Numbered from the stretch's first letter, positions 42,785-52,305 are shown. The stretch is 64,000 bases of DNA from Afifella pfennigii DSM 17143 (GCF_000688515.1 NZ_JHZK01000001.1:62001-126000); one strand, 5' to 3'. Numbers and translations: made by a program. The notes: generated by a model not told the origin, from the letters alone.

Positions 42785-43588
42785 TCAGAAGAACGACCGC
42801 ACCAGGCCGCCCACCAGTAGATTCCAGCCGTCGATGAGAACGAAGAAGAGGATCTTGAAGGGCAGCGCGATGACGGCCGGCGGCATCATCATCATGCCCA
42901 TCGACATCACCAACGTCGCCACGATCATGTCGATCACCAGGAACGGCAGCACGATGAGGAAGCCGATCTCAAAGCCTCGCCTGAGTTCGGAGATCATGAA
43001 GGCCGGCACCAGCACGCGCAAAGGCACATCGGCCGCCACGAGCGCCACTTCCCCCGCCTCATCCTCAAGCTCCGTCGGAGGCGCGGCAAGGGCCGCATCA
43101 TCCGGCCGCGCCGCATCGCTGGCGGCAAGGTCGGCGAAGAGCTGCAGGTCCTTCGGGCGCACCTGCGCCACCATGAATTCGCGGAAGGGCTCGGTGATGC
43201 GCTCGAACGCCTCCGCCTCGGTGATCTGGTTTTCCGTCAGCGGCTTCACGCCCTCTTCCCAGGCCCGCTCGAAGGTCGGCCCCATGACGTAGAAGGTCAT
43301 GAAGAGCGCCAGGCTGATGAGCACCAGATTGCCGGGCGTGCCCTGCAATCCCAGGCCCGAGCGCAGGAACGACAGCGCGATGATGAAGCGCGTGAAGCTC
43401 GTCACCATGATGAGCAGGCCGGGCGCGACCGAAAGCACGGTCAAGAGCGCCACCAGCTGGACGATGCGCCCGCTTGCGGAGGCGTCTCCCTCCGGTATCA
43501 GGCTCGCCAGGTCTTCCGCGAGCTGTGCCTCCGCGACGCCGGAAAGAACGAAAACGAGCGCGAGGCCCGCAAGGACGCTTCTCATCAT
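42785..43588 (-). CDS. fliP: Flagellar export apparatus protein FliP
   Basis: Core membrane component of the flagellar type III export gate (with FliQ and FliR). From the ATG pair at 43588 it has 267 residues: a cleavable signal peptide (ending AEAQ), four membrane segments, and family signatures SFTRFIIALSFLRSGLG and FKILFFVLIDGWNLLVG. The insert ASDAARPDDAAL lies in the large loop. Last gene of the flgB-to-fliP unit. Confidence 0.95.
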   Translation of the reverse strand: MMRSVLAGLALVFVLSGVAEAQLAEDLASLIPEGDASASGRIVQLVALLTVLSVAPGLLIMVTSFTRFIIALSFLRSGLGLQGTPGNLVLISLALFMTFYVMGPTFERAWEEGVKPLTENQITEAEAFERITEPFREFMVAQVRPKDLQLFADLAASDAARPDDAALAAPPTELEDEAGEVALVAADVPLRVLVPAFMISELRRGFEIGFLIVLPFLVIDMIVATLVMSMGMMMMPPAVIALPFKILFFVLIDGWNLLVGGLVRSFF

Positions 43589-43622
43589 CCCACCTCGCCG
43601 GCCACGGACCGGCGCCCGGAAG

Positions 43623-44195
43623 TCACTGCACGACCATCGACACGATGACGAGTTCGCTGACCTCGCCATTGGTGCGGATCGCCACACGTTCGTTAAGATC
43701 GTCGCGCAGATGCTGCAGCGCGCTCGCCCCTTCCAGCTGCTTCAAGGGAATGGTGCGCATATAGGCGACGATGTCCTGGCGGATCTCCGCCGCCGTCACC
43801 TGCGGCTCGCGCAAGGCTCCGTTGGCAAAGACCATCGCCGTATCGAGCCGGATCCAGACATTCTGCGGCTCGGCCAGGTTGGTGACCACCGGCTCGATGG
43901 GCTGCATGACCATATCGCCGGTGTAGCGAAGCGCCGGCTTGCCGGCATCCTGCGCCTTCTCCTTGAGCTTGGCGCTCACCGTCTCCTCGATGGCGCCGGC
44001 GAGATAGATGCCGATGCCGCCGCCGGCCCCCGCCGCGACCAGCGTCACCACGAGGAAGGCGAGGAGCGTCGCAAGGATGCCGCCCTTGCCGCCCTTGCCG
44101 CCCTTGCCGGATGTCTCGGCCTCGCCATCCTCCGTTCCCGGAGCGTTGGCGGCCTCCTCCGCTTCGTTCGCCAGCTTGTCTTCCTGCGTGCTCAT
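43623..44195 (-). CDS. fliL: Flagellar basal body-associated protein FliL
   Basis: A 190-residue inner-membrane protein that surrounds the stator and supports torque. It has a cytosolic N-terminus with a Gly/Lys run (GKGGKGGKGG), one membrane helix (about 41-65), and a periplasmic stomatin-like domain with the conserved DIVAYMRTIPLKQLEG and RDDLNERV helices. Its ATG shares a base with the flgH stop (TGATG). Confidence 0.92.
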   Translation of the reverse strand: MSTQEDKLANEAEEAANAPGTEDGEAETSGKGGKGGKGGILATLLAFLVVTLVAAGAGGGIGIYLAGAIEETVSAKLKEKAQDAGKPALRYTGDMVMQPIEPVVTNLAEPQNVWIRLDTAMVFANGALREPQVTAAEIRQDIVAYMRTIPLKQLEGASALQHLRDDLNERVAIRTNGEVSELVIVSMVVQ

Positions 44196-44905
44196 CAGTA
44201 CGGCACCGCCTTGTCGTAGATGCGCTGCCCCCAGGCGGGCTGCTGCATGTCGGAGACCCGGCCGCGGCCGCCATAGGCGATGCGCGCCTCGGCGATCTTC
44301 TCGTAGGAGACGGAATTGTCCGTGGAGATGTCGGTCGGACGCACGATGCCGGCGATTTTGAGCACGCGCACCTCCTTGTTGACCATCACTTCCTGCGATC
44401 CGCTGATCACCAGATTGCCGTTCGGCAGCTCCTCCACGACCACCGCCGCGATCTGAAGGCGCAGCTTCTCTGAGCGGTCGATGGTGCCCTCGCCCTCCGT
44501 GGAGGTCTCAGAATCGATGTCGAGATTGCCGGAGATGTCGCCGGCATCGCCGGACAAGCCGAAGCCCGCCCAGCCGAGCGCGGCGCTGAGGCCGAGCGAG
44601 GAGTTGGACTTGCGCGAACGCTCCGTGGCGTTGTCGAACTGCGCCTTGTCGTTGATCTGGATGATGACCGTCACCACGTCGCCGACGCTCTTGGCCTTGC
44701 GGTCGGTAAAAAGGTTCGGGTCCTTGCTCGACCAGAGCGACTGGAAGGTTGTCCGTTCCTGCTCCTGGTAGCTGACCGGCAGCGGCGCGCGCTCGGCGAC
44801 GAGGCCCTCGCCGACCGGGCTGAGAGACGGCCCGGTAAGAAGGTTGTCGTGGTTGGCGCAGCCGGCGGTCGCGAGAAGGACGGCGGCAAGTGCGAGATAT
44901 CTCAT
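44195..44905 (-). CDS. flgH: Flagellar L-ring protein FlgH
   Basis: Outer-membrane L-ring lipoprotein of 236 residues. The lipobox is LATAGC (C16). Signatures include SLWSSKDPNLFTDRKAKSVGD, VTVIIQINDKAQF, and GNLVISGSQEVMVNKEVRVL. It overlaps the MotE gene by 4 bases and leads into fliL. Confidence 0.95.
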   Translation of the reverse strand: MRYLALAAVLLATAGCANHDNLLTGPSLSPVGEGLVAERAPLPVSYQEQERTTFQSLWSSKDPNLFTDRKAKSVGDVVTVIIQINDKAQFDNATERSRKSNSSLGLSAALGWAGFGLSGDAGDISGNLDIDSETSTEGEGTIDRSEKLRLQIAAVVVEELPNGNLVISGSQEVMVNKEVRVLKIAGIVRPTDISTDNSVSYEKIAEARIAYGGRGRVSDMQQPAWGQRIYDKAVPY

Positions 44906-45528
44906 CCTGGCGTCTTCGCTTCGTCGCTGGGCCGGGCGAGCCCCACCATCGTGCCCGTGAGTTGCGCCGCCGTCGTCGGGTTCATCTCGTTCAAGATCGC
45001 GCTGGCGACCCGAGGCTTGAGCTTCACCAGGATGGCGGCGGCCGCCTCGATCGGCATCAGCGCCATCTGCTGCGAAGCCGCATCGGGGCGCATCTGGGTA
45101 AATATCGCCACGACGCTTTCGTCAGCCTTGCGCAGGAACTCCTCGCGCCGCGTCAGCCATTCCTCGTACTCGGCGCGCTTGGCTTCCAGCGCCTCGATGC
45201 GCTTGTTGATTTGCGCCTCCAGCGCCTTCAGCGCTTCCGTCTGCCGCGCAAAGCGCGCATCGGCGGCCGCATCGGCGATGTTGACGCAGTATTTGCGCGC
45301 ATTGTCGTCGACGCCCGGCTCAACCTGCATGGAGCGCTCCAGCATATCGGCGCTCGGCGCGCTCGCCGGCATGGAGGTTGCGGCCTCAAGACGTGCCGGA
45401 GCCTCAACGGCGGCTTCCGGCGCGGGCGCGGCCTCCTGCGCCCCGGCGCCCGTGACGCCGGCGAGGATTGCAGCCAGCCCTGCCGAAAGGAGTATCGAGC
45501 TCGTAACGATGCGGACCGCGTGGGGCAT
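44902..45528 (-). CDS. motE: MotE-like periplasmic motility chaperone
   Basis: A 208-residue exported protein (signal peptide 1-~30) with a Pro/Ala-rich lead, a conserved RKYCVNIADAAADARFARQ segment, a coiled coil (about 90-135, QTEALKALEAQINKRIEALE), and an MgtE_N-like C-terminus (LMPIEAAAAILVKLKPRVAS). In S. meliloti MotE is a chaperone for periplasmic MotC. It lies between flgI and flgH as in that species. I chose ATG 45528; the longer open frame upstream is antisense-like shadow of flgI. Confidence 0.88.
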   Translation of the reverse strand: MPHAVRIVTSSILLSAGLAAILAGVTGAGAQEAAPAPEAAVEAPARLEAATSMPASAPSADMLERSMQVEPGVDDNARKYCVNIADAAADARFARQTEALKALEAQINKRIEALEAKRAEYEEWLTRREEFLRKADESVVAIFTQMRPDAASQQMALMPIEAAAAILVKLKPRVASAILNEMNPTTAAQLTGTMVGLARPSDEAKTPG

Positions 45529-45563
45529 GTGAAGCCGCCTTGTTCCCGAAGCCGCCCTGGCGG

Positions 45564-46718
45564 CTATTGAACGATGAGCTCGGCCTGCAGCGCGCCGGAC
45601 GTCTTGATCGCCTGCAGGATGGCGATGATGTCGGTGGGCTTCAGGCCGATCTGGTTGAGACCTTGGACGAGTTCCTGCAGATCGGTGCCGCCGACGACCG
45701 CAAGGCGACCGTCCTGCTCCTCCGCATCGACCTGCGAGGCGGGCGTGACGACCGTCACGCCGTCGGAGAAGGGCGCCGGCTGCGAGACCTGCGGGAATTC
45801 GGTGACCCGCACCGTCAGGTTGCCATGCGTCAGCGCCACCGTTGAGATCTGCACCTCCTCGCCGATCACCACCGTGCCCGTGCGCTGATCGACGACGACG
45901 CGGGCCGGCGTGTCCGGCGTCACGGCGAGATCGCCGATCTCGCTGAGAAGCCGGGCGGCGGAGATATTGGAGGGCCGCTTGACGACGACGCTGCGCAGGT
46001 CGCGCTCCATCGCCAGTGCGCGGCCGAAGCGCTGCTGCGAGAAGGCGTTGACGGCATCGGTGATCTGCACCGCCGTCTTGAAATCGGGGTTGGTGAGAAC
46101 GAGGACGAGCTCGTTGAGCTGTTCCATCCCCCCGCCGACGGCACGCTCCATGATGGCGCCGTTGGGGATGCGCCCCACCGTCGGCACGCCCTGGGTCAGC
46201 GTCTCCGCCTGACCCTGCACCGTCAGGCCCGACACCGCGACCGGCCCCTGCGCCACCGCATAGACCTCCTCGTCGGGGCCCATCAGCGGCGTCATCAACA
46301 GCGTGCCGCCCTTCAGCGAGGTGGCATCGCCGATGGAGGCGACGTTGACGTCGATTTCCGAGCCCGGCCCGGCGAAGGGCGGCAGATTGGCGGTGACGGT
46401 GACGGCGGCCACGTTGCGCCCGCGCAGCGGAATGCCGCGCACATTCACCCCCATCTGATCGAGCATCGATTGCAGCGCCTGTTCCGTGTAGGGAGCGTTG
46501 CGCATCGTGTCGCCGGTGCCCTGCAGGCCGATGACGAGCCCGTAGCCGATGAGCATGTTCTCGCGCACGCCCTGAACGCTCGAAATATCCTTGATGCGCG
46601 TCGTGCCGCCGCTCACCTGGACATAGGGCGTGCTGCCGGAAGCATGCGCCAGATCGGCCGCCATCGCCGGAACGGCGAGGAGGCTGAGCGTGGCGGCGAT
46701 GGCCAGGGTTCGTCTCAT
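45564..46718 (-). CDS. flgI: Flagellar P-ring protein FlgI
   Basis: Periplasmic P-ring subunit, 384 residues with a signal peptide (ending AMAADL). Signatures are YGLVIGLQGTGD, TEQALQSMLDQMGVN, RGRNVAAVTVTANLPPFA and a C-terminal LVQGLNQIGLKPTDIIAILQ. Overlaps flgA by 4 bases. Confidence 0.96.
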   Translation of the reverse strand: MRRTLAIAATLSLLAVPAMAADLAHASGSTPYVQVSGGTTRIKDISSVQGVRENMLIGYGLVIGLQGTGDTMRNAPYTEQALQSMLDQMGVNVRGIPLRGRNVAAVTVTANLPPFAGPGSEIDVNVASIGDATSLKGGTLLMTPLMGPDEEVYAVAQGPVAVSGLTVQGQAETLTQGVPTVGRIPNGAIMERAVGGGMEQLNELVLVLTNPDFKTAVQITDAVNAFSQQRFGRALAMERDLRSVVVKRPSNISAARLLSEIGDLAVTPDTPARVVVDQRTGTVVIGEEVQISTVALTHGNLTVRVTEFPQVSQPAPFSDGVTVVTPASQVDAEEQDGRLAVVGGTDLQELVQGLNQIGLKPTDIIAILQAIKTSGALQAELIVQ

Positions 46719-47251
46719 CGAAGGCCCACGCGCACGCTGCCATCCGCTTGCACGACACCGGCGATGACCTGTCCGGAATCGACGTTGCGCACGCGGATGA
46801 GCTGCCCCAGCGCCCCGCTCTCCAGCGCCACCACGGCGGCGCTCATGGAGAGCGTCCCGGAATTGTAGCGGGCGGTGGTGAGCGCGCCGCGCGTCACCAG
46901 CTCCGGCTCTCCCACCGCGTTGGCCGGGATCAGCCGGTCGGCGATGAGGGTGCGCTTGGCCACCTTGCCGAGCAGCGCATGCGGATTGTCGACGATGGGA
47001 AAGCGCGAGCGCGTCTGCGGCAGGAAATGCAGCTCGTGGATCATGTCCGCGCCGATGATCTGGCCGGGATAGATGGTCACGGTCGGCACCGGCAGAAGGT
47101 CGTATTGCGGCTGCGCGGCCTGCTGCGCCGCCGCGCCCTTGGCGCCGAGGGCAAGAGCGAGCGCCAGCGCCAGCGCCATGCCGGCGCGCCCCGGCGCCCG
47201 CCCGGCAAAACTGCGCAAGAGGCCGACGGCCCGCCGCATCGTCATTCTCAC
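46715..47251 (-). CDS. flgA: P-ring assembly protein FlgA
   Basis: Periplasmic chaperone for P-ring formation. 178 residues from a GTG at 47251 that overlaps the flgG stop (GTGA); an ATG two codons further in is also possible. It has a basic N-terminus, a hydrophobic signal ([13 protein letters not shown]), and the SAF-type C-terminal domain ([34 protein letters not shown]). Confidence 0.93.
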   Translation of the reverse strand: MRMTMRRAVGLLRSFAGRAPGRAGMALALALALALGAKGAAAQQAAQPQYDLLPVPTVTIYPGQIIGADMIHELHFLPQTRSRFPIVDNPHALLGKVAKRTLIADRLIPANAVGEPELVTRGALTTARYNSGTLSMSAAVVALESGALGQLIRVRNVDSGQVIAGVVQADGSVRVGLR

Positions 47252-48036
47252 CGGATGCCCTTGGAAACGGTGGAGGACATCTCGTCGGCCGCCTGGATGA
47301 TCTTGGAGTTCATCTCGTAGGCGCGCTGGGCGGAGATGAGCTCCGTCAGCTCCTTGACCGGATCGACGTTGGAGCCCTCCAGATAGCGCTGATGGATCTT
47401 GCCGAAGCCGGTATCGGCGGCCGTGCCTTCCGTCGGCGCGCCGGAGGCGACGGTCTCGCGATAGAGGTTGTTGCCGAGCGGCTCCAGGCCGGCATCGTTG
47501 GCGAAGTTGACCAGCGTCAGCTGACCGAGCAGCTGAGGCTCCGCCTGGCCGGCGACCTGGGCGTAGATCTCGCCCGATTCGTTGATGGAGATGTCGATCG
47601 TGTCGGCCGGGAAGTTGATCGCCGGCTCCACGATATAGCCGTCGATCGTCACCAGCTCGCCGTTGGGGCCCTTGTTGAAGGAACCGGCGCGCGTATAGAG
47701 CGTCTCGCCGGCCGGATTGGTGATCTGGAACCAGCCGCGGCCGTTGATGGCGAGGTCGAGCGGGTTGCCCGTCTGCTCCAGCGGCCCCTGCAGATGCAGG
47801 TTGCGCACGCCGAGCGTCCTGGTGCCAAGGCCGATGCGCGTGCCTTCCGGAACCGGATTGCCGCCGCCCGCATTGGGCACGCCGGCCGCGCGGTCGGTCT
47901 GGTAGAGCAGGTCGGAGAACTCCGCGCGGGCGCGCTTGAACGAGGTCGTGTTGATGTTGGCGATGTTGTTGGCGATGACCTCGACATTGGTCTGCTGCGC
48001 AGCCATGCCGGTCGCCGCGATGGCGAGCGCTCTCAT
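47248..48036 (-). CDS. flgG: Distal rod protein FlgG
   Basis: Builds the distal rod. The 262-residue protein has the flagellar rod/hook N-terminal motif ([21 protein letters not shown] in residues ~17-37) and the C-terminal motif ([19 protein letters not shown]). Length matches E. coli FlgG (260). It overlaps flgA by 4 bases and starts 12 bases after fliE ends. Confidence 0.96.
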   Translation of the reverse strand: MRALAIAATGMAAQQTNVEVIANNIANINTTSFKRARAEFSDLLYQTDRAAGVPNAGGGNPVPEGTRIGLGTRTLGVRNLHLQGPLEQTGNPLDLAINGRGWFQITNPAGETLYTRAGSFNKGPNGELVTIDGYIVEPAINFPADTIDISINESGEIYAQVAGQAEPQLLGQLTLVNFANDAGLEPLGNNLYRETVASGAPTEGTAADTGFGKIHQRYLEGSNVDPVKELTELISAQRAYEMNSKIIQAADEMSSTVSKGIR

Positions 48037-48048
48037 CTTATTGGCTCC

Positions 48049-48369
48049 TTAGATCTGCATCCGGGAGATTTCTTGATAGGCGGAGACGACTTTGTCGCGG
48101 ATGGCGATCGCCGCCTGCAGCGTCTGCTCTGCCGCCATGATGGTCTGCACCACCTCCTGAACGGAGGCCTGCCCCTGGATGCCCGAAATCGCGGTGGCCT
48201 CGCCCGCCTTCAGGGTCGAGACGGCGTCGCTGGACAGATTGGCCAGAACGCTGCCGAAATCGCCGGCGGCCGCCTGGCCCACGGCGGAGGCGGAAGGCTC
48301 GCGGATGGCGCCGACCGTGGAAGTCGGGCTGACGAGCCCGGAAATGGAAGTGACGGGACTGACCATCAT
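48049..48369 (-). CDS. fliE: Flagellar hook-basal body protein FliE
   Basis: MS-ring/rod junction protein of 106 residues. The C-terminal half is diagnostic ([20 protein letters not shown], then [16 protein letters not shown]). It starts with ATGATG, overlapping the flgC stop by 4 bases. Confidence 0.93.
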   Translation of the reverse strand: MMVSPVTSISGLVSPTSTVGAIREPSASAVGQAAAGDFGSVLANLSSDAVSTLKAGEATAISGIQGQASVQEVVQTIMAAEQTLQAAIAIRDKVVSAYQEISRMQI

Positions 48370-48782
48370 GAACTCCTCAGAAGGTCGATGGTGGCGCTGA
48401 CCATGGCGCGAACCTGCTTCATCATCTGCAGATTGGCCTCGTAGGACCGGGTCGCCTCGCGCATGTCGGCCATCTCGATCAGCATGTTGACGTTCGGCAT
48501 CTTCACGTCCCCGTTCGCATCGGCGGCCGGATGGTCGGGGTCGTGCTCGATACGGAAGGGTGCGTTGTCGGCGCCGATCGTCTTCACCCGCACACCGGCC
48601 GCGTCCGTGGTGCGGTCGAGCACGGTTTCAAAGGCGATGGTCTTGCGCACATAGGGGTCGGCGCCGGGCGTGGAGCCGGTCGACTGCGCGTTGGCGATAT
48701 TTTCCGACACCACGCGCAGGCGCGTCGCCTGGGCGCGCAGCCCGGCGGCGGAGATTTGCGAGGCGCCCGAGAGCGGATCCAT
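48366..48782 (-). CDS. flgC: Proximal rod protein FlgC
   Basis: Proximal rod subunit of 138 residues with the N-terminal [19 protein letters not shown] and C-terminal [20 protein letters not shown] motifs. I chose the ATG at 48782 (TGATG overlap with the flgB stop); a GTG one codon earlier would also work. Confidence 0.95.
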   Translation of the reverse strand: MDPLSGASQISAAGLRAQATRLRVVSENIANAQSTGSTPGADPYVRKTIAFETVLDRTTDAAGVRVKTIGADNAPFRIEHDPDHPAADANGDVKMPNVNMLIEMADMREATRSYEANLQMMKQVRAMVSATIDLLRSS

Positions 48783-49168
48783 CACATGCCTCCCCTGACG
48801 CTGGCCAGGAACATGCGATGGAAGGAGCGGACGATGCTGTTGTTCAACATATAGGCTCGATTGACTTCCCCGGCCTTGACCATTTCTTCGTCAAGACTGA
48901 CGGTATTTCCGGAATAATTGACGGCCCACGTATCTTCGCGGACGGTGCTGCCGGTGCCGAAGGGCGAGCCGGAAATGTCCAGATGGCGCGGCGAGGTCTG
49001 CGTCATCCGAAGATGGGTGGAATCGAGCACGTTCTTGAACGGCTCGATATCCCGCGCGGCAAAGCCGGGCGTGTCGGCGTTCGCGACATTCCCGCTGATA
49101 ACCGTCTGGCGGATGGATGCCCACTGCGCATGGCGCGCCGCTAGGTCGAAAAGGTGGACGGGCTCCAA
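48782..49168 (-). CDS. flgB: Proximal rod protein FlgB
   Basis: Proximal rod subunit of 128 residues with the [18 protein letters not shown] motif and a C-terminal [17 protein letters not shown]. The start codon is TTG at 49168, justified by a strong GGAGG six bases ahead and by the normal N-terminus length. It opens the ten-gene flgB-flgC-fliE-flgG-flgA-flgI-motE-flgH-fliL-fliP unit; a tandem 11-bp box lies 44 bases before the start. Confidence 0.94.
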   Translation of the reverse strand: MEPVHLFDLAARHAQWASIRQTVISGNVANADTPGFAARDIEPFKNVLDSTHLRMTQTSPRHLDISGSPFGTGSTVREDTWAVNYSGNTVSLDEEMVKAGEVNRAYMLNNSIVRSFHRMFLASVRGGM

Positions 49169-49211
49169 TTGGGTCCTCCGTTGAGCTCGACGGAGGCCAA
49201 GCTAGAGGCCC

Positions 49212-49228
49212 TGCCTTGCATGAAGCTG
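49212..49228 (-). promoter_or_regulatory. Tandem 11-bp box upstream of flgB
   Basis: Toward flgB: CAGCTT-CATGC-AAGGCA, half-sites 11 bases apart, 44 bases before the TTG start. It suggests flgB has its own promoter although flhB and the small orf upstream lie on the same strand. Confidence 0.45.
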
Positions 49229-49259
49229 GTGTTTTCCCCTGCCCTGGCGGCGCCGGTCC

Positions 49260-49718
49260 TCAGGCGTCGGTCCTGGAGAGATCGGCGACGGCGCGCGCGA
49301 AGAGGTTGTAGCTCTCCTCCAGCATTTCGGGCGGGCGCCGATAGGAAATGCCGAGGATATCGATGCCGACGAAGTCGCGGTTGAAAACCAGGTCGAACTG
49401 CGCCGTCAGGGAATCGTGCACGAACTCCATGCCGAGCGTGATGGCGATGCGGCGCTTCCTGTCGACCTCCACCACCGCCTTGCGGCCGTAGCGCACCAAT
49501 TCGGGCCGGCGCAGGGCTTCGGTGGAGGAATCGACGATATCGCGGACGTTCGCCTCCGCTCTGGAGAAGATATAGGAGGCCATGATCCCGCAATTGACGA
49601 GATAGATCTCGGCCATGAACGGCTTCAAGGTCTCCCCCAGAAGGCGTTCGCAGGCGACGAAGTGATGGATGTTATCGTCCACCTTTTGCAGGACGAAAGG
49701 ATCGTCAGCGTACTGCAT
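49260..49718 (-). CDS. Uncharacterised protein of the flhB-flgB interval
   Basis: A 152-residue soluble protein (start ATG 49718, 14 bases inside the end of flhB). It begins MQYADDPFVLQKVDDNI, has a helical N-terminal half with ILGISYRRPPEMLEESYNL near the end, and shows no signal peptide or membrane helix. I do not recognise the family. Coupling to flhB and position ahead of flgB argue for a flagellar role. An in-frame ATG at 49733 would add five residues. Confidence 0.7.
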   Translation of the reverse strand: MQYADDPFVLQKVDDNIHHFVACERLLGETLKPFMAEIYLVNCGIMASYIFSRAEANVRDIVDSSTEALRRPELVRYGRKAVVEVDRKRRIAITLGMEFVHDSLTAQFDLVFNRDFVGIDILGISYRRPPEMLEESYNLFARAVADLSRTDA

Positions 49719-50781
49719 GGGTTTCCCGCGCATAGATGTAATGAAGAAGCTTTGCGACGGCGAGATAGAACTCGGCCGGAATCCATTGGTCGACCTCGAC
49801 CGCGCTGTAGAGAGCGCGGGCGAGCGGCTTGTCCTCGATGATCGGAACCTCGTGCGCCGTCGCGATTTCGCGGATTTTCAGCGCCACCAGATCGGCGCCC
49901 TTGGCAAGCACCATCGGCGCTCCGCCCTCCTGCCGGTCGTAGCGGATGGCGACGGCGAAATGGGTCGGGTTGGTGATGACGAGCGTCGCCTGCGGCACCG
50001 CGGCCATCATGCGGTTGCGGGCCCGCTGGCGGGCGATGGAGCGCAAGCGCGCCTTGACGATGGGATCGCCCTCGGCCTGCTTGAACTCTTCCTTCACCTC
50101 GTGCTTCGTCATTCTGAGATCGGTGCGCCAGCGCACCCGCGACCAGACGAGATCGGCGGCCACCAGTACGATCGTCGCCACGCAGATCGTGGCCACGAGC
50201 CGCACCGAGATCGCCAGGATCAGCGCCGGCATTTGTGTGGCATCGGTGTACATGGCACTTATCAAGGCGCTCTGATCCGCTTTGATGATGAGGGCTGAGA
50301 CGAAGCCTACGGCGCAGAATTTGAACAACGCTTTGGCGAATTCCACCTGGCCTTGCTTGCTGAAGATCTTCTGCCAGCCGGATTTCGGGCTGATGCGCGA
50401 CCATTTCGGCTTGATGCGCTCCAGCACCAGGCTCGGCGTGTTCTGAAACAGAGAACCCGCCACGCCGAAGAGCATCAGCACGACGATGGCCGGGAGCACC
50501 GTTTTGCCGCTCTCGTAGGCGATACGCCATAGCAGCAGGTTGGCCTCCGTCCCGGTCGTCAGCGAGAAGCCACCCGGATCGTCGAGGAAGTGCATCAGCA
50601 CATTCGTCAGTTCCGAGGTTCGGCTTTCGATGAACAGGCCCAATATGGTCAGGATCGCGAGCATGGAGGCAAAGACGGTCGCCTCGGTGGAATGCGGTGT
50701 GTTGCCCTTCTCGATCGCGTCGGCGATTTTCTTCTCGGTCGGTTCCTCTGTCTTGCTTTCCTTGTCCGGTTGCTCCGACAT
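49705..50781 (-). CDS. flhB: Flagellar export switch protein FlhB
   Basis: Membrane component of the export gate that switches substrate class after hook completion. The 358-residue protein opens with KESKTEEPTEKKIADAIEKG, has four membrane helices, and the autocleavage site NPTH near residue 270 (VITNPTHFAVAIRY). It ends shortly after the cytosolic domain, as usual. Confidence 0.96.
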   Translation of the reverse strand: MSEQPDKESKTEEPTEKKIADAIEKGNTPHSTEATVFASMLAILTILGLFIESRTSELTNVLMHFLDDPGGFSLTTGTEANLLLWRIAYESGKTVLPAIVVLMLFGVAGSLFQNTPSLVLERIKPKWSRISPKSGWQKIFSKQGQVEFAKALFKFCAVGFVSALIIKADQSALISAMYTDATQMPALILAISVRLVATICVATIVLVAADLVWSRVRWRTDLRMTKHEVKEEFKQAEGDPIVKARLRSIARQRARNRMMAAVPQATLVITNPTHFAVAIRYDRQEGGAPMVLAKGADLVALKIREIATAHEVPIIEDKPLARALYSAVEVDQWIPAEFYLAVAKLLHYIYARETHAVR

Positions 50782-50793
50782 GACTGCTCACGC

Positions 50794-51825
50794 CTACATG
50801 ACGTAGGCGTCTTCCTCGCCGTCGGAATTCAGCTCGATTTCGCCCTTGCCGGCCATGTCGAGCGCCAGATCGGTGATGGAGCGTCGCGCCTCGGCGACTT
50901 CGCGCTGCGAGGAAGGCTCCCCGCTCGCCAGCTCCTGCTCCACCATGCGCCGCACCCGCGAGGAGAGCGAGGAGAGGATGATCTCGCGAAATTCCTGATC
51001 GGTGCCCTTCAGGCCCATCACCACCTTGTCGGTCGGCGCCCGGTCGAACAGCGCCGTGCGCGCCCTTGGCGTCAGCTTGACGATGTCGTCGAAGGTGAAC
51101 AGCAGGCTCTTCAGGATCTCCGCCGATTTCGGCCGCGTCTCCGTCAGGCTCTCCAGCACGTTCTCCATATGCTCGCGCTCCATCTTGTTGACGATGTCGG
51201 CCATCTTGGCGTGGCTGTCGGCGCCCATATTGCGCGAGAAGTTCATCATGAAGTCTTCGTGGATGACGCGCTCGATGACGCGCATCGTGTCGTCCACGAT
51301 CGGTTTGAAGCCGAGCATGCGGCGCATCAGCTGGTTGCGCAGATCGGCCGGCAGATGCCCCATCACCTTGGCGGCGCAGCTCGGCTTCAGCTTGGAGAGG
51401 ATAAGCGCCGCCGTCTGCGGATGCTCTTTCATGATGTAGTTGGCGATGAGGTTCTCTGAGACGTTCGACATGCGGTCCCAGATGGAACGGCTGGCATTGC
51501 CGAGCACGTCCGCCATGATCTCGCCGACCTGATCGGGCGGCAGGACGCCCTCCAGCATCCGCTCCACGTCGCCGGCATTGCCGAAGAGTTGCGCCCCGCC
51601 GGCGAACTGGCTGGCGAACTCTTCGATCAGGGCCTCGATCTGCTGCGGCGGCACGGCTTTCAGCTGCGCCACCGAGCGGGTGATCACCCTGATCTCCTCC
51701 GGCTCGAAATGCTTCATCAGCCGCGAAGCCGCCGGCTTGCCCATCGTCATGAGCAGGGCCGCGACGCGATCCGGCCCCTGCAGGCGGCGCACCGGCAATG
51801 ACTTGTTGGCGGAAGGAGAGGCCAT
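50794..51825 (-). CDS. fliG: Flagellar motor switch protein FliG
   Basis: C-ring protein that converts stator ion flow to torque. 343 residues with the three FliG domains: FliF-binding N-terminus (RVAALLMTMGKPAASRLMKH), middle domain with the EHPQTAALILSKL motif, and the C-terminal charged torque helix region (TPRARTALFDRAP, then LSSLSSRVRRMVEQEL). 12 bases ahead of flhB. Confidence 0.95.
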   Translation of the reverse strand: MASPSANKSLPVRRLQGPDRVAALLMTMGKPAASRLMKHFEPEEIRVITRSVAQLKAVPPQQIEALIEEFASQFAGGAQLFGNAGDVERMLEGVLPPDQVGEIMADVLGNASRSIWDRMSNVSENLIANYIMKEHPQTAALILSKLKPSCAAKVMGHLPADLRNQLMRRMLGFKPIVDDTMRVIERVIHEDFMMNFSRNMGADSHAKMADIVNKMEREHMENVLESLTETRPKSAEILKSLLFTFDDIVKLTPRARTALFDRAPTDKVVMGLKGTDQEFREIILSSLSSRVRRMVEQELASGEPSSQREVAEARRSITDLALDMAGKGEIELNSDGEEDAYVM

Positions 51826-51836
51826 GGCGATAAGGC

Positions 51837-52244
51837 TCAGCCGTTGACGTCGAGGCCAGGCGGGCCGACGAGCTCCGTCAGCGAGACGCCGAAGCGCGAA
51901 TTGTCGTCCTCCACGACGACCACCTCGCCGCGCGCGATGACGCGGCCGTTGACGACGACCTCCACCGGCTCGCCCACGCGGTGGTCGAGCGGCACGATCG
52001 CGCCGCGGCCGAGTTTCATCAGGTTCGCGACCGGCATCGTGGCGGAGCCGAGAACGACCTGCATCTGGACGGGAATGCGCAGGACGGAGCCGAGATTGCG
52101 GCGCGAGCCGAAGGTATCGCGCGAGCGTGCGGCGGCCTCGGCCTGATAGGCCTCCTCGCCTTCCGCCAGGCCCGCGCTCGTCTCTTCTTGCGTCAGGCTC
52201 TCGCTGATCTCGTCTTGCATGTCTTTGACGGGATTGGTCGCCAT
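51837..52244 (-). CDS. fliN: Flagellar motor switch protein FliN
   Basis: C-ring base protein of 135 residues. The N-terminal ~65 residues are acidic and variable. The SpoA domain follows (RIPVQMQVVLGSATMPVANLM, LDHRVGEPVEVVVNG, VVVEDDNSRFGVSL). I chose ATG 52244 with GGAGAC ahead, over a TTG at 52262 that runs into the tandem repeat. Confidence 0.94.
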   Translation of the reverse strand: MATNPVKDMQDEISESLTQEETSAGLAEGEEAYQAEAAARSRDTFGSRRNLGSVLRIPVQMQVVLGSATMPVANLMKLGRGAIVPLDHRVGEPVEVVVNGRVIARGEVVVVEDDNSRFGVSLTELVGPPGLDVNG

Positions 52245-52263
52245 CTTTGTCTCCGGGCTCAAT

Positions 52264-52305
52264 GTCAGGCGTGCAGGGTCAGGCGTGCAGGGTCAGGCGT
52301 GCAGG
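52264..52305 (-). repeat. Three perfect 14-bp tandem repeats between the DUF6468 gene and fliN
   Basis: GTCAGGCGTGCAGG occurs three times head-to-tail with no mismatch. The copy at 52292-52305 carries the last codons and stop of the DUF6468-like gene (read on the minus strand, LHA-stop); the other two repeat this terminal piece in the short gap before fliN. It looks like a recent slippage duplication. Confidence 0.92.
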
